From positions 124,001-188,000 of the forward strand of contig JBQCHY010000056.1 of the NCBI GenBank assembly GCA_051954235.1: a DNA stretch of 64,000 nt, read 5' to 3'. This document shows, piece by piece, positions 15,007-23,390 of the stretch (within the stretch, counting starts at the first letter, position 1; every line of letters begins with the position of its first letter). A program made the position numbers and the translations under genes. The stretch is from 62-47 sp051954235 (lineage in GTDB: Bacteria > Pseudomonadota > Alphaproteobacteria > Rhizobiales > Xanthobacteraceae). The notes under the pieces are model-generated. The model did not search any database. It saw only the letters and a list, made by a program, of their open reading frames with translations, and had not been told where the DNA came from.

Positions 15007-16995
15007 CTAATTCGCGGTCGCAAGCTCTTTGTCCTCGTGATCGCGATCGATAGCAGCGGCAACGGTATTGTCGCTGGGTAGCTCCTCGTTGGTCTTCTCC
15101 ACCTTGACCGCCGTTGCCTTGAACTCCGCGGTTTTGGAGATCGGGTCGTTCGCCTCGATGGTGAGCGCGTTAACGTCCATTTCGTCTGGGAAGTTGCAAG
15201 CCATGAAGAGCAGCCCCGGACGCAGGCCGGGATCGCGGCGCGCGGCCGCCAGGACGGTTCCGCGGCGTGAAGACACCCGGACCACCTCGCCTTCATTGAG
15301 GCCGAGCCGAACCATGTCCTCCGGGGAGATGTCGACGCAGGCGCCGAGGCGAATCGGCGAGTTGAAGCCGCTGGACTGCACGCCGGTGTTGTAGTCGGTC
15401 AGTCGGCGGCCGGTCGTCAGGCGCAGCGGAAACTCGTCGTTGAGTTTATCGACCGGCAGTCGGTGCTCGATGATGCCGAACGGCGCCAAGCGTCCGCGCT
15501 TCGCGGGCTCTTTCTCCCAGAGCCGGCCGTGCAGGAACGGCGACTCGGGTCCGTTCTCGTCGGGGAAAGGCCACTGCACGCCACCTCGCTCATCGAGCAC
15601 CCGGTAGGACATTCCATGATGCGCCGGTGATAACGCGCGCAGTTCGTCCCAGATTTCCTCAGCGGTCTGTATCGGCCAGACGTGCCCCATACGCTCCGCA
15701 ATCAGGCGGATGATCTCGATGTCGTCCTTCGCGCTTCCGGGCGGCTCCAGTGCCTTGCGCACGAGTTGGACTCGCCGCTCGCTGTTGGTGAATGTGCCGT
15801 CGCTCTCGCACCACGCCGCGGCGGAGGGAAGCACCACGTCGGCGAACGAGGCGGTCTTGGTGAGGAAGATGTCCTGCACGACCAGATGGTCGAGGTTCTG
15901 CAATCGCCTGGCGACCGCCGTGGTGTCGGCGTCGGACTGCACCGGATTCTCACCGACGACGTAGACGCTGGTGAGATGGCCCTCGTCCATCGCTTCCATC
16001 ATCTCCGAGAGCGTCAAGCCGTATTTCGGAGGCATCGTGACGCCCCACATGCGCTCGAACTTCGCCCGGTGCTCCGGATTCCCGACGTCCTGGAATCCCG
16101 GCAGGTTTCTGGGGATCGCCCCCATGTCGCCGCCGCCCTGGACATTGTTCTGGCCACGCAATGGAACCAGGCCCGCCCCCCAACGGCCGACCTGACCGGT
16201 GAGCAGCGCGAGATTGCACAGCGCCCGCACGTTGTCAGTGCCGTTGTGATGCTCCGTGATGCCGAGCGTCCAGCACAATTGCGCGCGCTCAGCCTTGGCA
16301 TAGTCGTGCGCGAGCTCGCGGATCAGCTCCGCCGGCACTCCCGTCTCGCGCGAGGTGACTTCCAGTGTCCACGGCTCGCATGCGGCGACGTATTCTTCGA
16401 ACCCGGTGGAAGCGTTCGCAACGAATGCCTCGTTCACCAACCCGGCGTGAATGATCTCGCGACCGACACCATAGGCCAATGCAACGTCGGTACCGACGTC
16501 CAGGCCAAGCCAATTGTCTGCCCACTCGGCCGTCTTGGACCGGCGCGGGTCGACCGAATAGACCTTGGCTCCCTTGTGGATCGCCTTCAAAGCGTGATGG
16601 AAGAAAATCGGATGCGCTTCGCGGGCATTGGAGCCCCAGAAGACAATCAGATCCGCGTCCTCGATCTCGCGATAAGACGAGGTACCACCGCCTGCACCGA
16701 ACACCGTCACCAGACCGGCGACGCTAGGAGCGTGTCAAGTTCGGTTACAGGAGTCGATGTTGTTGGTCCCGATCACCGCCCGGGCGAACTTCTGGGCGAT
16801 GAAGTTCAACTCGTTGGTCGCGCGGGAGCACGAGAACATACCGAAGGCGTCGGGGCCGTGAAGCTCGCGATTGCGGCGGAAGCCATCGGCCGCTCGATCG
16901 AGGGCCTCATCCCAGGAAGCAGGCCGCAGGACGCCGTTGTCGCGGACGAGCGGCTCGGTCAGTCGCGTATAGTTCTGCTTTGCCTGTCTGCCCAT
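15007..16995 (-). CDS. fdhA: Selenocysteine-containing formate dehydrogenase catalytic subunit (UGA recoded at codon 87)
   Basis: One reading frame of 662 residues is interrupted by a single TGA at 16735-16737. The residues around it read DSCNRT-U-HAPSVAGL, matching the Sec-His active-site motif of FdhF-type formate dehydrogenases (E. coli has V-U-HGPSVAGL). A SECIS hairpin follows at the correct distance. The chain begins MGRQAKQNYTRLTEPLVRD, equivalent to FdhA just after its [4Fe-4S] motif, which is encoded separately at 12199-13140. The C-terminal domain (LTTGRRLTDYNTGVQS onwards) binds the molybdopterin dinucleotide. The start has GGGAGG at 17001-17006 on the reverse strand. Without Sec insertion translation would stop at an 86-residue peptide. 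Reaction: formate to CO2. Confidence 0.95.
16705..16737 (-). promoter_or_regulatory. bSECIS element and recoded UGA codon
   Basis: On the reverse strand the UGA is followed by CACGCTCCTAG, then a stem CGTCGCC / GGTGACG (seven pairs with one G-U) closing the loop GGTCT. The first G of the loop is 18 bases after the UGA, the same spacing as in E. coli fdhF, whose apical loop also contains GGUCU. SelB binds this loop. The hairpin therefore supports real selenocysteine insertion and not a nonsense mutation. Confidence 0.9.
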
Positions 16996-17023
16996 GCCGG
17001 CCTCCCGTATGTTATTCGATGTA

Positions 17024-17063
17024 CTTCATATATCACGATCCACATCGATCTTGATATATGAAG
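17024..17063. promoter_or_regulatory. Long inverted repeat upstream of the formate dehydrogenase operon (candidate operator)
   Basis: CTTCATATATCACGATC (17024-17040) and GATCTTGATATATGAAG (17047-17063) are inverted copies with 16 of 17 pairs matching and a 6-base spacer. The repeat begins 29 bases before the fdhA start codon, so it overlaps the expected promoter. The ModE/PBP-type regulator two genes away is the likely binder (inference). Confidence 0.6.
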
Positions 17064-17131
17064 ACGTGTACACATATCGGCGGCTGCTTTGCGCGATCGC
17101 AAGCCGCATATCGTTGGTTCGGAACTGCACT

Positions 17132-17344
17132 TCATGAAGCGATCGGAGAGTTGGTCGAGAACGCCGCGCCAACTTTGAGATTGTCGTGCGTCATGTTCCG
17201 GACGACCTTGTCGCTGAGAAATCGCAGCATCGACATCAGCCGTTGGTCAACGCTCTTGTGGCCCTTACGGTCAACCTTGACTAGCTGCCCATCCTGTAAA
17301 AAGTTCGCGATCATCACCGAGCGCGACTCGGTAGAGGGTATCAA
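17132..17344 (-). CDS. Unrecognised small protein or gene remnant
   Basis: A reverse-strand frame of about 70 residues from a TTG, or up to 98 residues from the previous stop, ends at 17132. It has protein-like composition, with MIANFLQDGQLVKVDRKGHK and a helical basic stretch RLMSMLRFLSDKVVRN. There is no good start codon with a ribosome-binding site. It sits between the regulator and the formate dehydrogenase operon. It is not FdhD and does not clearly match the delta subunit FdsD. It could be the C-terminal remnant of a larger gene. Confidence 0.35.
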   Translation of the reverse strand: MIPSTESRSVMIANFLQDGQLVKVDRKGHKSVDQRLMSMLRFLSDKVVRNMTHDNLKVGAAFSTNSPIAS

Positions 17345-17429
17345 CCCTGCCGATACGACAAACGTGCCGCCGTCAGGACCATCGCTCGGGCTTTTCGTAT
17401 GACGCCGGTGTCCTCGCAGGATCGATCAA

Positions 17430-18521
17430 TCAGGAAGCGCTTGCTTTCGCTTCGACGCTGTCGAGGAAACGCGGCACGGTGCTGACCGTACCGGTATTTG
17501 CGGCGATATAGCCCGGCAGCGTTGCGACTGCGTCGTGGAATTCGCTGCCCTTCATGATCTCGAGTACGCGCTGCATCGGCTCGGTCTCAAGGAAGGCACG
17601 GCGGCAGACGAAGAAGTAATCCTCCGTCAGTAGCCGGATGAAATCGAGTCCGAACTGACGCGCTGCGGCCTCGACGCCGAAGCTGGCGTCGGCCATATCG
17701 CTCGCCACATAAGCGGCGACGGCGGCGTGCGTGAACTCCATGCGTTGCGCGCCGTTGATCGCCGCCTCGTCGACCTTGTGCAGCGCCAACAACTGATTGA
17801 AGAGGAGCCGCGTTCCCGAATCCGGGTCGCGATTGACAAAGCGAACCTTGCGCTCAACCAGATCTTGAAGCGAATTCACGCCCAATGGATTGCCGAGTTT
17901 GACCATGAGTCCGAGTTCGCGCGTGACGAAATTGATCACGCGATATTCGCGCGGATCGAGCCACTCCTTGCAGGCATCGACGCTTTGCTGGCGCAGTACG
18001 CCGCGCGGCAGATGCACGCCCGATAAATCGCAGGCGCCCTGCGCCAGCGACACCAGCGAATTCTGGTTGCTGACGTAACGCAGATCGATGCCGATGCCCG
18101 GCGTGCGATCGAGCAGTTCGCGCAATTTCGGCACGGCGAAACCATGGCTGGCGTGAACGCGGATCACCGAAGGACCGCTGTGCAGGAACGGCTTGATCTC
18201 GGTCGAAAGCTCCTGCGCGAGATTTTCAAGCTGCGGCCCGAGCCGCGCCTGCAACCGTTGTCCGGCCCACACCAGCTTTTCACCGAAACTGGTGAGCGTG
18301 GTGCCCTTGCCGCGATGGGTCTCGACCAGCGGCACGCCGAAGAAGTCCGACCATTGTTCGATCAGGCTCCAGACGTGCCGATAGGACAAGCGAGCGTAAC
18401 TGGCGGCGCTGGTGAGCTTGCCGGTTTTGCGCACCTCATTGAGGACGCCGAGCATCACCACCGCCGTCTGCGGGCTGCCCTCCTTGTGGAAGCGCCAGAT
18501 GGTCTCGATTTCAATTTGCAT
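17430..18521 (-). CDS. ModE-type HTH regulator with periplasmic-binding-protein-like sensor domain
   Basis: This regulator of 363 residues has an N-terminal winged helix of ModE/LysR type (residues 20-90: VMLGVLNEVRKTGKLTSAA, SYRHVWSLIEQW, TTLTSFGEKLV). A type 2 periplasmic-binding-protein fold follows (about 125-345), with FVNRDPDSGTRLLFNQLL near 230, a segment seen in molybdate- and tungstate-type binding proteins. Such regulators often adjoin molybdoenzyme genes. It lies upstream of the formate dehydrogenase operon on the same strand, with inverted repeats on both sides. A role in molybdate- or formate-dependent control of the enzyme is likely but not shown. Confidence 0.8.
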   Translation of the reverse strand: MQIEIETIWRFHKEGSPQTAVVMLGVLNEVRKTGKLTSAASYARLSYRHVWSLIEQWSDFFGVPLVETHRGKGTTLTSFGEKLVWAGQRLQARLGPQLENLAQELSTEIKPFLHSGPSVIRVHASHGFAVPKLRELLDRTPGIGIDLRYVSNQNSLVSLAQGACDLSGVHLPRGVLRQQSVDACKEWLDPREYRVINFVTRELGLMVKLGNPLGVNSLQDLVERKVRFVNRDPDSGTRLLFNQLLALHKVDEAAINGAQRMEFTHAAVAAYVASDMADASFGVEAAARQFGLDFIRLLTEDYFFVCRRAFLETEPMQRVLEIMKGSEFHDAVATLPGYIAANTGTVSTVPRFLDSVEAKASAS

Positions 18522-18530
18522 CCGCGGTGC

Positions 18531-18651
18531 CTATTATGAAATGAAGATCATATATTGGCCTAGGCACCAGCATTTCATATTCGCAGGAAATGCTTCAATA
18601 GCCAATATTGAAGAGCGCTTTATAAGTTAGGATATGATCCAGATTTCATAT
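18531..18651. promoter_or_regulatory. AT-rich promoter region with three inverted repeats before the ModE/PBP regulator
   Basis: Three inverted repeats are packed upstream of the regulator start: AGCATTTC / GAAATGCT (18569-18594), CTTCAATA-GCCAA-TATTGAAG (18593-18613) and ATATGA / TCATAT (18632-18651). The CTTCA...TGAAG ends resemble those of the repeat before fdhA at 17024-17063, suggesting that the same protein binds both places and controls its own gene. Confidence 0.45.
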
Positions 18652-18725
18652 ACTCGTGTTGCAATGCACGATTTGGGGCCGAGCCAGCGCAAACCGACCG
18701 CCTTTATGCTTGGCGCACAACGCCA

Positions 18726-19982
18726 TCAGGTCGCGAGTTCCGACCGCGTAGCTTGATCCGGATCGGCCCCTTGCCCGCCCCGCTTGGACGATGACACCGT
18801 CATCGCCTGCTCGTAGCCTCGCGGATCGACCCGCCAGTACAACACCGTCACCACGGCGATGCAGATCAGATGCAGCACCCAGCCTGCCAGGAAACTGCCG
18901 GTGAGGTCGTGCAGCACGGCCACGATCCACGGCGGGATCGCCGCGATCAGGAAGCCGCCTCCCTGCATCAGGGCCGACAGCGCGCCGGCCTGCGCCGGAT
19001 CCGGCAAGTGATCGAGCGCCACGATCATCGACAGCGCGAAGCAGCCGCCCAAACCTGCCCCCAGCAAAATTGCCCAAACGATCGGTGCGGCCTCCGGCCA
19101 CAACGCGAGCCCGGCAAACCCAGCGGCTTGCATGGCCAGTGTCAACCAGAGCCACGGCCGCAAATCGTTGCTTCCGCGCGCCAGCACCGGCAGCAGCAGC
19201 GCCGCAACTGCCTGACACAGCGCCATGATCGCCAACAGGCTGCCGCTGGCAGCGCCTGTCCAGCCATGCTCCTGATAGGACGGCGCCAGCCACGCCACGA
19301 CTGTCGAATAGCCGCCGTTGACGAGACCGAAGCAGGCCATCAGCAACCACGTCCGCGGCCGCTTGAGAAATCCGGCCGCGGCATTGCCGTTCTGCGCTGT
19401 TGTGGTGTCGCGCGGCAGATAACACGCTGCAAGAATCATCGCGGCCAATGCCGGCACAGCCATCCATGCCAAACCGGCGCGCCAGCTTCCAAACAGATCG
19501 GCGACGACCGGCGACGCTTGCGCGCCTACCGCGCCCCCGCCCATCAGCATCGCCGAATAAAGGCCCATCACCATGCCGACGTGGCGTGGAAACTGCTGCT
19601 TGACGATGCCGGGAAACACGGCCTGCACGATTGCGGCGCCAAAGCCGAGCAGCGCCGCCGTTGCGACGATCTGCACGCCAGTGGAAACAAACAATCGCAG
19701 CAAGGATGCGAGGCCGAGGACAGCCAACGCGACGATCACCGCGCGACGCGCACCGACCCGCGCTTGCAGGAAAGGTCCGGCAAAGGCGAAGCAACCCATC
19801 AGCAGCATCGGCACCAAGGTCAGCAGCGCCATGCCTTGAAGGCCAAGGCCGGTCTGCGCGCTCAGGTCCGCTGCCAGCGGACCGACGCCGGTGATGAACG
19901 GCCGCAGATTGAGGCCGACCAGTGCGACCACCGCAAGCTGGAGCACGTAATCGAACCGTGACGGAGGAGCGCGGGACGTCAT
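18726..19982 (-). CDS. CynX/NimT-family MFS transporter
   Basis: This is a membrane protein of 418 residues with about twelve helices. I start it at MTSRAPPSRFDYVLQL, four bases after the deaminase stop codon; the frame upstream is inside that gene. The N-terminal helix VVALVGLNLRPFITGVGPL matches the CynX (cyanate/2-nitroimidazole) branch, whose signature is LNLRP. It probably moves a small N-containing compound across the inner membrane. It sits in one transcription unit with a deaminase, so a purine-base or related substrate is plausible. Confidence 0.85.
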   Translation of the reverse strand: MTSRAPPSRFDYVLQLAVVALVGLNLRPFITGVGPLAADLSAQTGLGLQGMALLTLVPMLLMGCFAFAGPFLQARVGARRAVIVALAVLGLASLLRLFVSTGVQIVATAALLGFGAAIVQAVFPGIVKQQFPRHVGMVMGLYSAMLMGGGAVGAQASPVVADLFGSWRAGLAWMAVPALAAMILAACYLPRDTTTAQNGNAAAGFLKRPRTWLLMACFGLVNGGYSTVVAWLAPSYQEHGWTGAASGSLLAIMALCQAVAALLLPVLARGSNDLRPWLWLTLAMQAAGFAGLALWPEAAPIVWAILLGAGLGGCFALSMIVALDHLPDPAQAGALSALMQGGGFLIAAIPPWIVAVLHDLTGSFLAGWVLHLICIAVVTVLYWRVDPRGYEQAMTVSSSKRGGQGADPDQATRSELAT

Positions 19983-19986
19983 GTCG

Positions 19987-20460
19987 TTACGCCTGCTTGT
20001 CCAGGCTCCGCTTCCAATCCGCATAAATGTCCGGATGCTGTTCAAGCCGGACGGGCTGGTAGCGGATCGTCATCGATTGTTCGGCAAAGGGCTTGGCCAG
20101 ATCCGCATAGACCGCAGCGGTCGACAGCCCGTACGGCATACCATCCTCATTGGAGTAGGCATACGCTACGTTGCCGACCCCGGCCATCCGCATCGCCGCC
20201 ATGCACATCGGGCACGGATGACCGCTGGCATAAACCGCACAACCCGCAAGGTTGGGCGAACCGAGTTTGCGGCTGGCTGCACGGATCGCAGTCAGCTCGG
20301 CATGTGCGGTCGGATCGTTGGTGCTGTGAATCTCGTTGACGCCGGACGCGATCACCTCGCCGTTCTTGACCACGACCGCGCCGAACGGACGGCCGCCCTT
20401 GGCGATGTTGGCGTGCGCGAGTTCGATGGCCTCACACAGAAAGCGATTTTCATCCGACAT
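19987..20460 (-). CDS. Cytidine/deoxycytidylate-deaminase-fold nucleoside deaminase (guanine deaminase-like)
   Basis: This is a zinc hydrolase of 157 residues. The catalytic motif HAE is at residues 53-55 and the second zinc motif PCPMC at 82-86 (C83, C86). The neighbouring sequence GRPFGAVVVKNGEVIASGVN is typical of GuaD/nucleoside deaminases. The C-terminal motif is less like TadA, so free guanine or a similar heterocycle is a more likely substrate than tRNA. It is immediately upstream of a CynX-type transporter and just downstream of an exported ankyrin protein gene, all on the same strand. Confidence 0.85.
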   Translation of the reverse strand: MSDENRFLCEAIELAHANIAKGGRPFGAVVVKNGEVIASGVNEIHSTNDPTAHAELTAIRAASRKLGSPNLAGCAVYASGHPCPMCMAAMRMAGVGNVAYAYSNEDGMPYGLSTAAVYADLAKPFAEQSMTIRYQPVRLEQHPDIYADWKRSLDKQA

Positions 20461-20475
20461 ACTTGTCTCCTTGCT

Positions 20476-21147
20476 TTATCGCGCGCCTGCCGAAACCAGA
20501 ATCTTTTCAATCGCGGCATAGCCACGACTGCGCGCATGTTGCAGCGGCGTCTCACCCTTGCCGTCGGCGAGGTTGACGTTGGCCCCGGCCTTCACCAGCA
20601 AGTCAACGATCTGCTGATGGCGCTCTCCGCCATTGCCGAGAATGATCGCTTCCAGCAGCGCGGTCCAATCCAGCCCGTTGACGTGATCGACATCGACTCC
20701 CGCTGCGATCAGAGTGCGGACGGTCTCGACATGGCCGCGCTCAGCCGCCGGAATGAGGGCGGTGCCACCATAGCGATTGGTGCTCTTGAGATCGGCGCCA
20801 TGCGACAGCGTCATCTTGAGGATTTCGAGATGACCGCGCGCGCCCGCATAGAGATACGGACTATCATTAATGCTGTCCTTGGCATTCACGTCGGCGCCGG
20901 CGTCAATCAACGCCTTCGCGGCGTCGATCTGATTGCCATGGGTCGCGACAAGCAGCGCCGTGGCGCCGGTGCGGTCGCGCGCATCGATCGTCGCGCCTTC
21001 GGAGAGAAGCCTTTGAATGCCGGCGACATCCCCTCTGGCTGCGGCTGTGTGCAATGAGGTTCCGTTCATGGCCGCTCCCGATGCAACGGAGGAAATACAC
21101 GCCAGCGCAAAAGGCACAGCGCCTATGACAATCGAACGACGAAGCAT
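20476..21147 (-). CDS. Exported ankyrin-repeat protein
   Basis: This is a protein of 223 residues with a signal peptide (MLRRSIVIGAVPFALACISS, cleavage after VASGA). Five to six ankyrin repeats follow, with the typical TALLVATHGNQIDAAKALID and AALIDAGADVNAKD pattern; later copies read GHLEILKMTLSHGADL and GHVETVRTLIAAGVDV. Ankyrin repeats mediate protein binding and the signal places it in the periplasm. It precedes the deaminase by 16 bases and could be its operon leader. Function unknown. Confidence 0.88.
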   Translation of the reverse strand: MLRRSIVIGAVPFALACISSVASGAAMNGTSLHTAAARGDVAGIQRLLSEGATIDARDRTGATALLVATHGNQIDAAKALIDAGADVNAKDSINDSPYLYAGARGHLEILKMTLSHGADLKSTNRYGGTALIPAAERGHVETVRTLIAAGVDVDHVNGLDWTALLEAIILGNGGERHQQIVDLLVKAGANVNLADGKGETPLQHARSRGYAAIEKILVSAGAR

Positions 21148-21264
21148 TTTTCAGTCCCGCTCTTGGTCGGACCGCTCGCGACTCGAAAACCTTCGCTGCC
21201 GCATCGGCCACAGCATTTAAATAGTGGGCAAAAGCAATATTTGAAAATTAAATATATGGATTAA

Positions 21265-21281
21265 TAATATTACGGATATTA
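21265..21281. promoter_or_regulatory. AT-rich divergent promoter with inverted repeat before the LysR gene
   Basis: TAATAT-TACGG-ATATTA is a short inverted repeat within a very AT-rich stretch (about 21220-21290) between the ankyrin gene and the divergent LysR gene. LysR proteins bind such dyads close to their own start. Confidence 0.35.
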
Positions 21282-21342
21282 ATATTCATGCCAGAATCGA
21301 TGTGACCGGCATTCCTCTCGCAACAACACCCAACGGCACACC

Positions 21343-22221
21343 ATGCTCGATCCACGTCTTTTGCGGTCTCTGATTGCGATCGCTGATGCAAGCAGCTTCG
21401 TTCACGCGGCCGAACGCCTGAACATGACGCAATCGACCATCAGTCAGCAGCTTGCCCGGCTTGAGGAAGCGGTCGGGCAAACGCTGATCGATCGCGCCGC
21501 GCGTCCTGTTGCGCCGACGGCGGCAGGCGAGCGCCTGCTCGGCTACGCCCGCCGAATCCTGGCGCTCCAGCAAGAGGCGGAAACAGTGCTGGGCGATCCG
21601 GCAGGCACGACATCGATCCGCATCGGCGTCCCCGAAGACATCGTGAGCACCGCGATGGCAAAAGTGTTCGGCGATTTCGCCAAGCGTCATCGCGAGATCA
21701 GGCTGGATGTCACCGCCGGACTGAGCCGCGAGTTGACCAGACGCTATCGCGGCGGCGAATTCGACATCGTCATCGTCAAGGAAGCGGAGGCAAGCGCCGA
21801 CCGTCGTACGACATTTCCCGAAGCGATGGTCTGGTTCGAAAGCGCCAACACGCCGGGCAAATGGCCCGATCCACTTCCACTGGTCGCCTTCCCTCCCGGC
21901 GGCCTTTACCGCGAGACGATGTTCGAGCGGATCGAGCGCGAGCAACGCCGCTGGTATATCGCCTTCTCCGGCAGCAGCCTTCACAACGTGCTGGTCGGTG
22001 TGGAAGCCGGACTTGGCCTGTCGCTGCTCCCGAGAAGTGCCGCGGTCGGATATCGCGTGCGTCCGTATGCGGCGTTCGGCACGGAGCCTTCGATGGTCAT
22101 TTCACTCTATGCCTGGGAGAACGCCGGCCCGGTGACCGAACTTGTCGAGCGGATGAGCGCGGCGCTCGCCGCCCGGTTGGACAAGCCTGAGCCATCGCGA
22201 CGACCGAAAAGCCAACGCTAA
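21343..22221 (+). CDS. LysR-family transcriptional regulator
   Basis: This is a regulator of 292 residues starting MLDPRLLRSLIAIADASSF. The N-terminal winged helix is clear: FVHAAERLNMTQSTISQQLARLEEAVGQ contains the recognition helix (residues 20-48). The substrate-binding domain begins near residue 90 (SIRIGVPEDIVST). It is divergent from the ankyrin-deaminase-transporter unit and probably controls it. The effector is not evident; a long tail rich in Pro, Ser and Arg ends the protein. Confidence 0.88.
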   Translation: MLDPRLLRSLIAIADASSFVHAAERLNMTQSTISQQLARLEEAVGQTLIDRAARPVAPTAAGERLLGYARRILALQQEAETVLGDPAGTTSIRIGVPEDIVSTAMAKVFGDFAKRHREIRLDVTAGLSRELTRRYRGGEFDIVIVKEAEASADRRTTFPEAMVWFESANTPGKWPDPLPLVAFPPGGLYRETMFERIEREQRRWYIAFSGSSLHNVLVGVEAGLGLSLLPRSAAVGYRVRPYAAFGTEPSMVISLYAWENAGPVTELVERMSAALAARLDKPEPSRRPKSQR

Positions 22222-23390
22222 CGGTCGTCGTCAGATCATTGCGCAACAGAAAACGTGCTCTGCCGTCACCAGCAAAACGCATATGCTTGCTATGCTGATC
22301 TTTCGCAACCGGAGACACAAATCCTCCTTGGGAGTAACCCCTACGGATTAGTCCCTCCCGCAGAAAGCGGCATATCCAGCGATGCTCGAACCGGCGCCCC
22401 GTTCGTTCAATTGTGCGAGCAAGAGGTGCAGACACAACTTAATGTCTCACCCATTTGATGATTAGCACGACCATAAATTGCACCGTATAAGCAATTTCGC
22501 CTGACAGTCTGAATTGAAATCGGCGACACGATAACGCCAAACGACACGCTCAAAGGATCAATAATAGTCCTTGAGCCGCCGCGACCGCTATTATCACCAC
22601 AAGCCGGCCTCCGATTCCACTTGTTATAAAGGGCACCGACCACTTTCAGTTGAGGCAGCACACCTCCTGAAAGATCTTTATCGATCATTGCAACCAAGGC
22701 TAAGTAATAGGATCGTTCGAGGAGAGTCGTTTTAGCGCCATCAAGAACCGCTGGTTTCGCCTCCGTGGCCGTCGCAACTGATTAGTTGGCCGACTGACAT
22801 TAAAATTGATGATGGATAACTAGCTAGTCGAGCCTGGCGAAAGGCCACAAAAAGCAGACCAACTGCGAGAGTAGGAACACGTCGCAAGCTTCTCTCAAGT
22901 CACGTAAATCTCCGCGACAGTAAATTTTCGCGAGGATCGAAATCGCGAATTTGATAGGCACCGTTATCACTGATCCTGCCCATTGCGTCGCCCTTCCGTC
23001 ACCATCGATAATTTTCTCGCCATCATTCATGGCCAGAGGAGCTTGGGATTTCGGGGTACTCATTATCAAGGAAGATGGTGGATGGGTCTTTCTACACCTA
23101 AAGGTTTCAGCGCAAACGATCCGGTTCGACTGCGGATGTCGACGCGTCGCCGTTCAACATCGGTCACAGCTTCTCGCTGCTGAACGGGGATCGGGGCAGT
23201 CGTCAAAGGAAGGCATCGGCGAACAACGAGCAGTCACGCGACTGCCTCGAACGATCCGGCTTGCCTGAGCGAAGCGTGCTGTTTCCGTTTCGGCGGGATA
23301 GCTGACGGCTCCTACGCCCCGGCACGTCACCTGACGATCGATATATGCATGACGCCCTACGTGAGATTGGAAAGCTGAGCTAGAATAGCA
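22222..23390. other. Long region without a convincing gene before the type I secretion operon
   Basis: About 1.17 kb with lower GC than its surroundings. Six-frame reading gives only short frames with random composition. No tRNA, RTX repeat or mobile-element end was recognised. The region must include the promoter of the secretion operon, but no convincing -35/-10 pair was found; the Shine-Dalgarno site of the ABC transporter is also weak. Confidence 0.5.

Noticed and set aside
16711..16737. Split of the formate dehydrogenase by TGA as an ordinary nonsense mutation
   Set aside because: The Sec-His motif, the SECIS hairpin at the right spacing and the nearby selC and selB all support recoding.
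17058..17402. Forward-strand frame of 114 codons near the fdh promoter
   Set aside because: It starts inside the operator repeat, has no ribosome-binding site and its reverse complement looks more protein-like.
18870..19961. Forward-strand open frame of 363 codons rich in Gln, Arg and His
   Set aside because: Antisense to the CynX-type transporter, with a composition typical of the complement of hydrophobic codons.
22222..23390. Search for CRISPR repeats, tRNA genes or insertion-sequence ends in the long gap
   Set aside because: No regularly spaced repeats, cloverleaf or terminal inverted repeats with target duplications could be found by eye.
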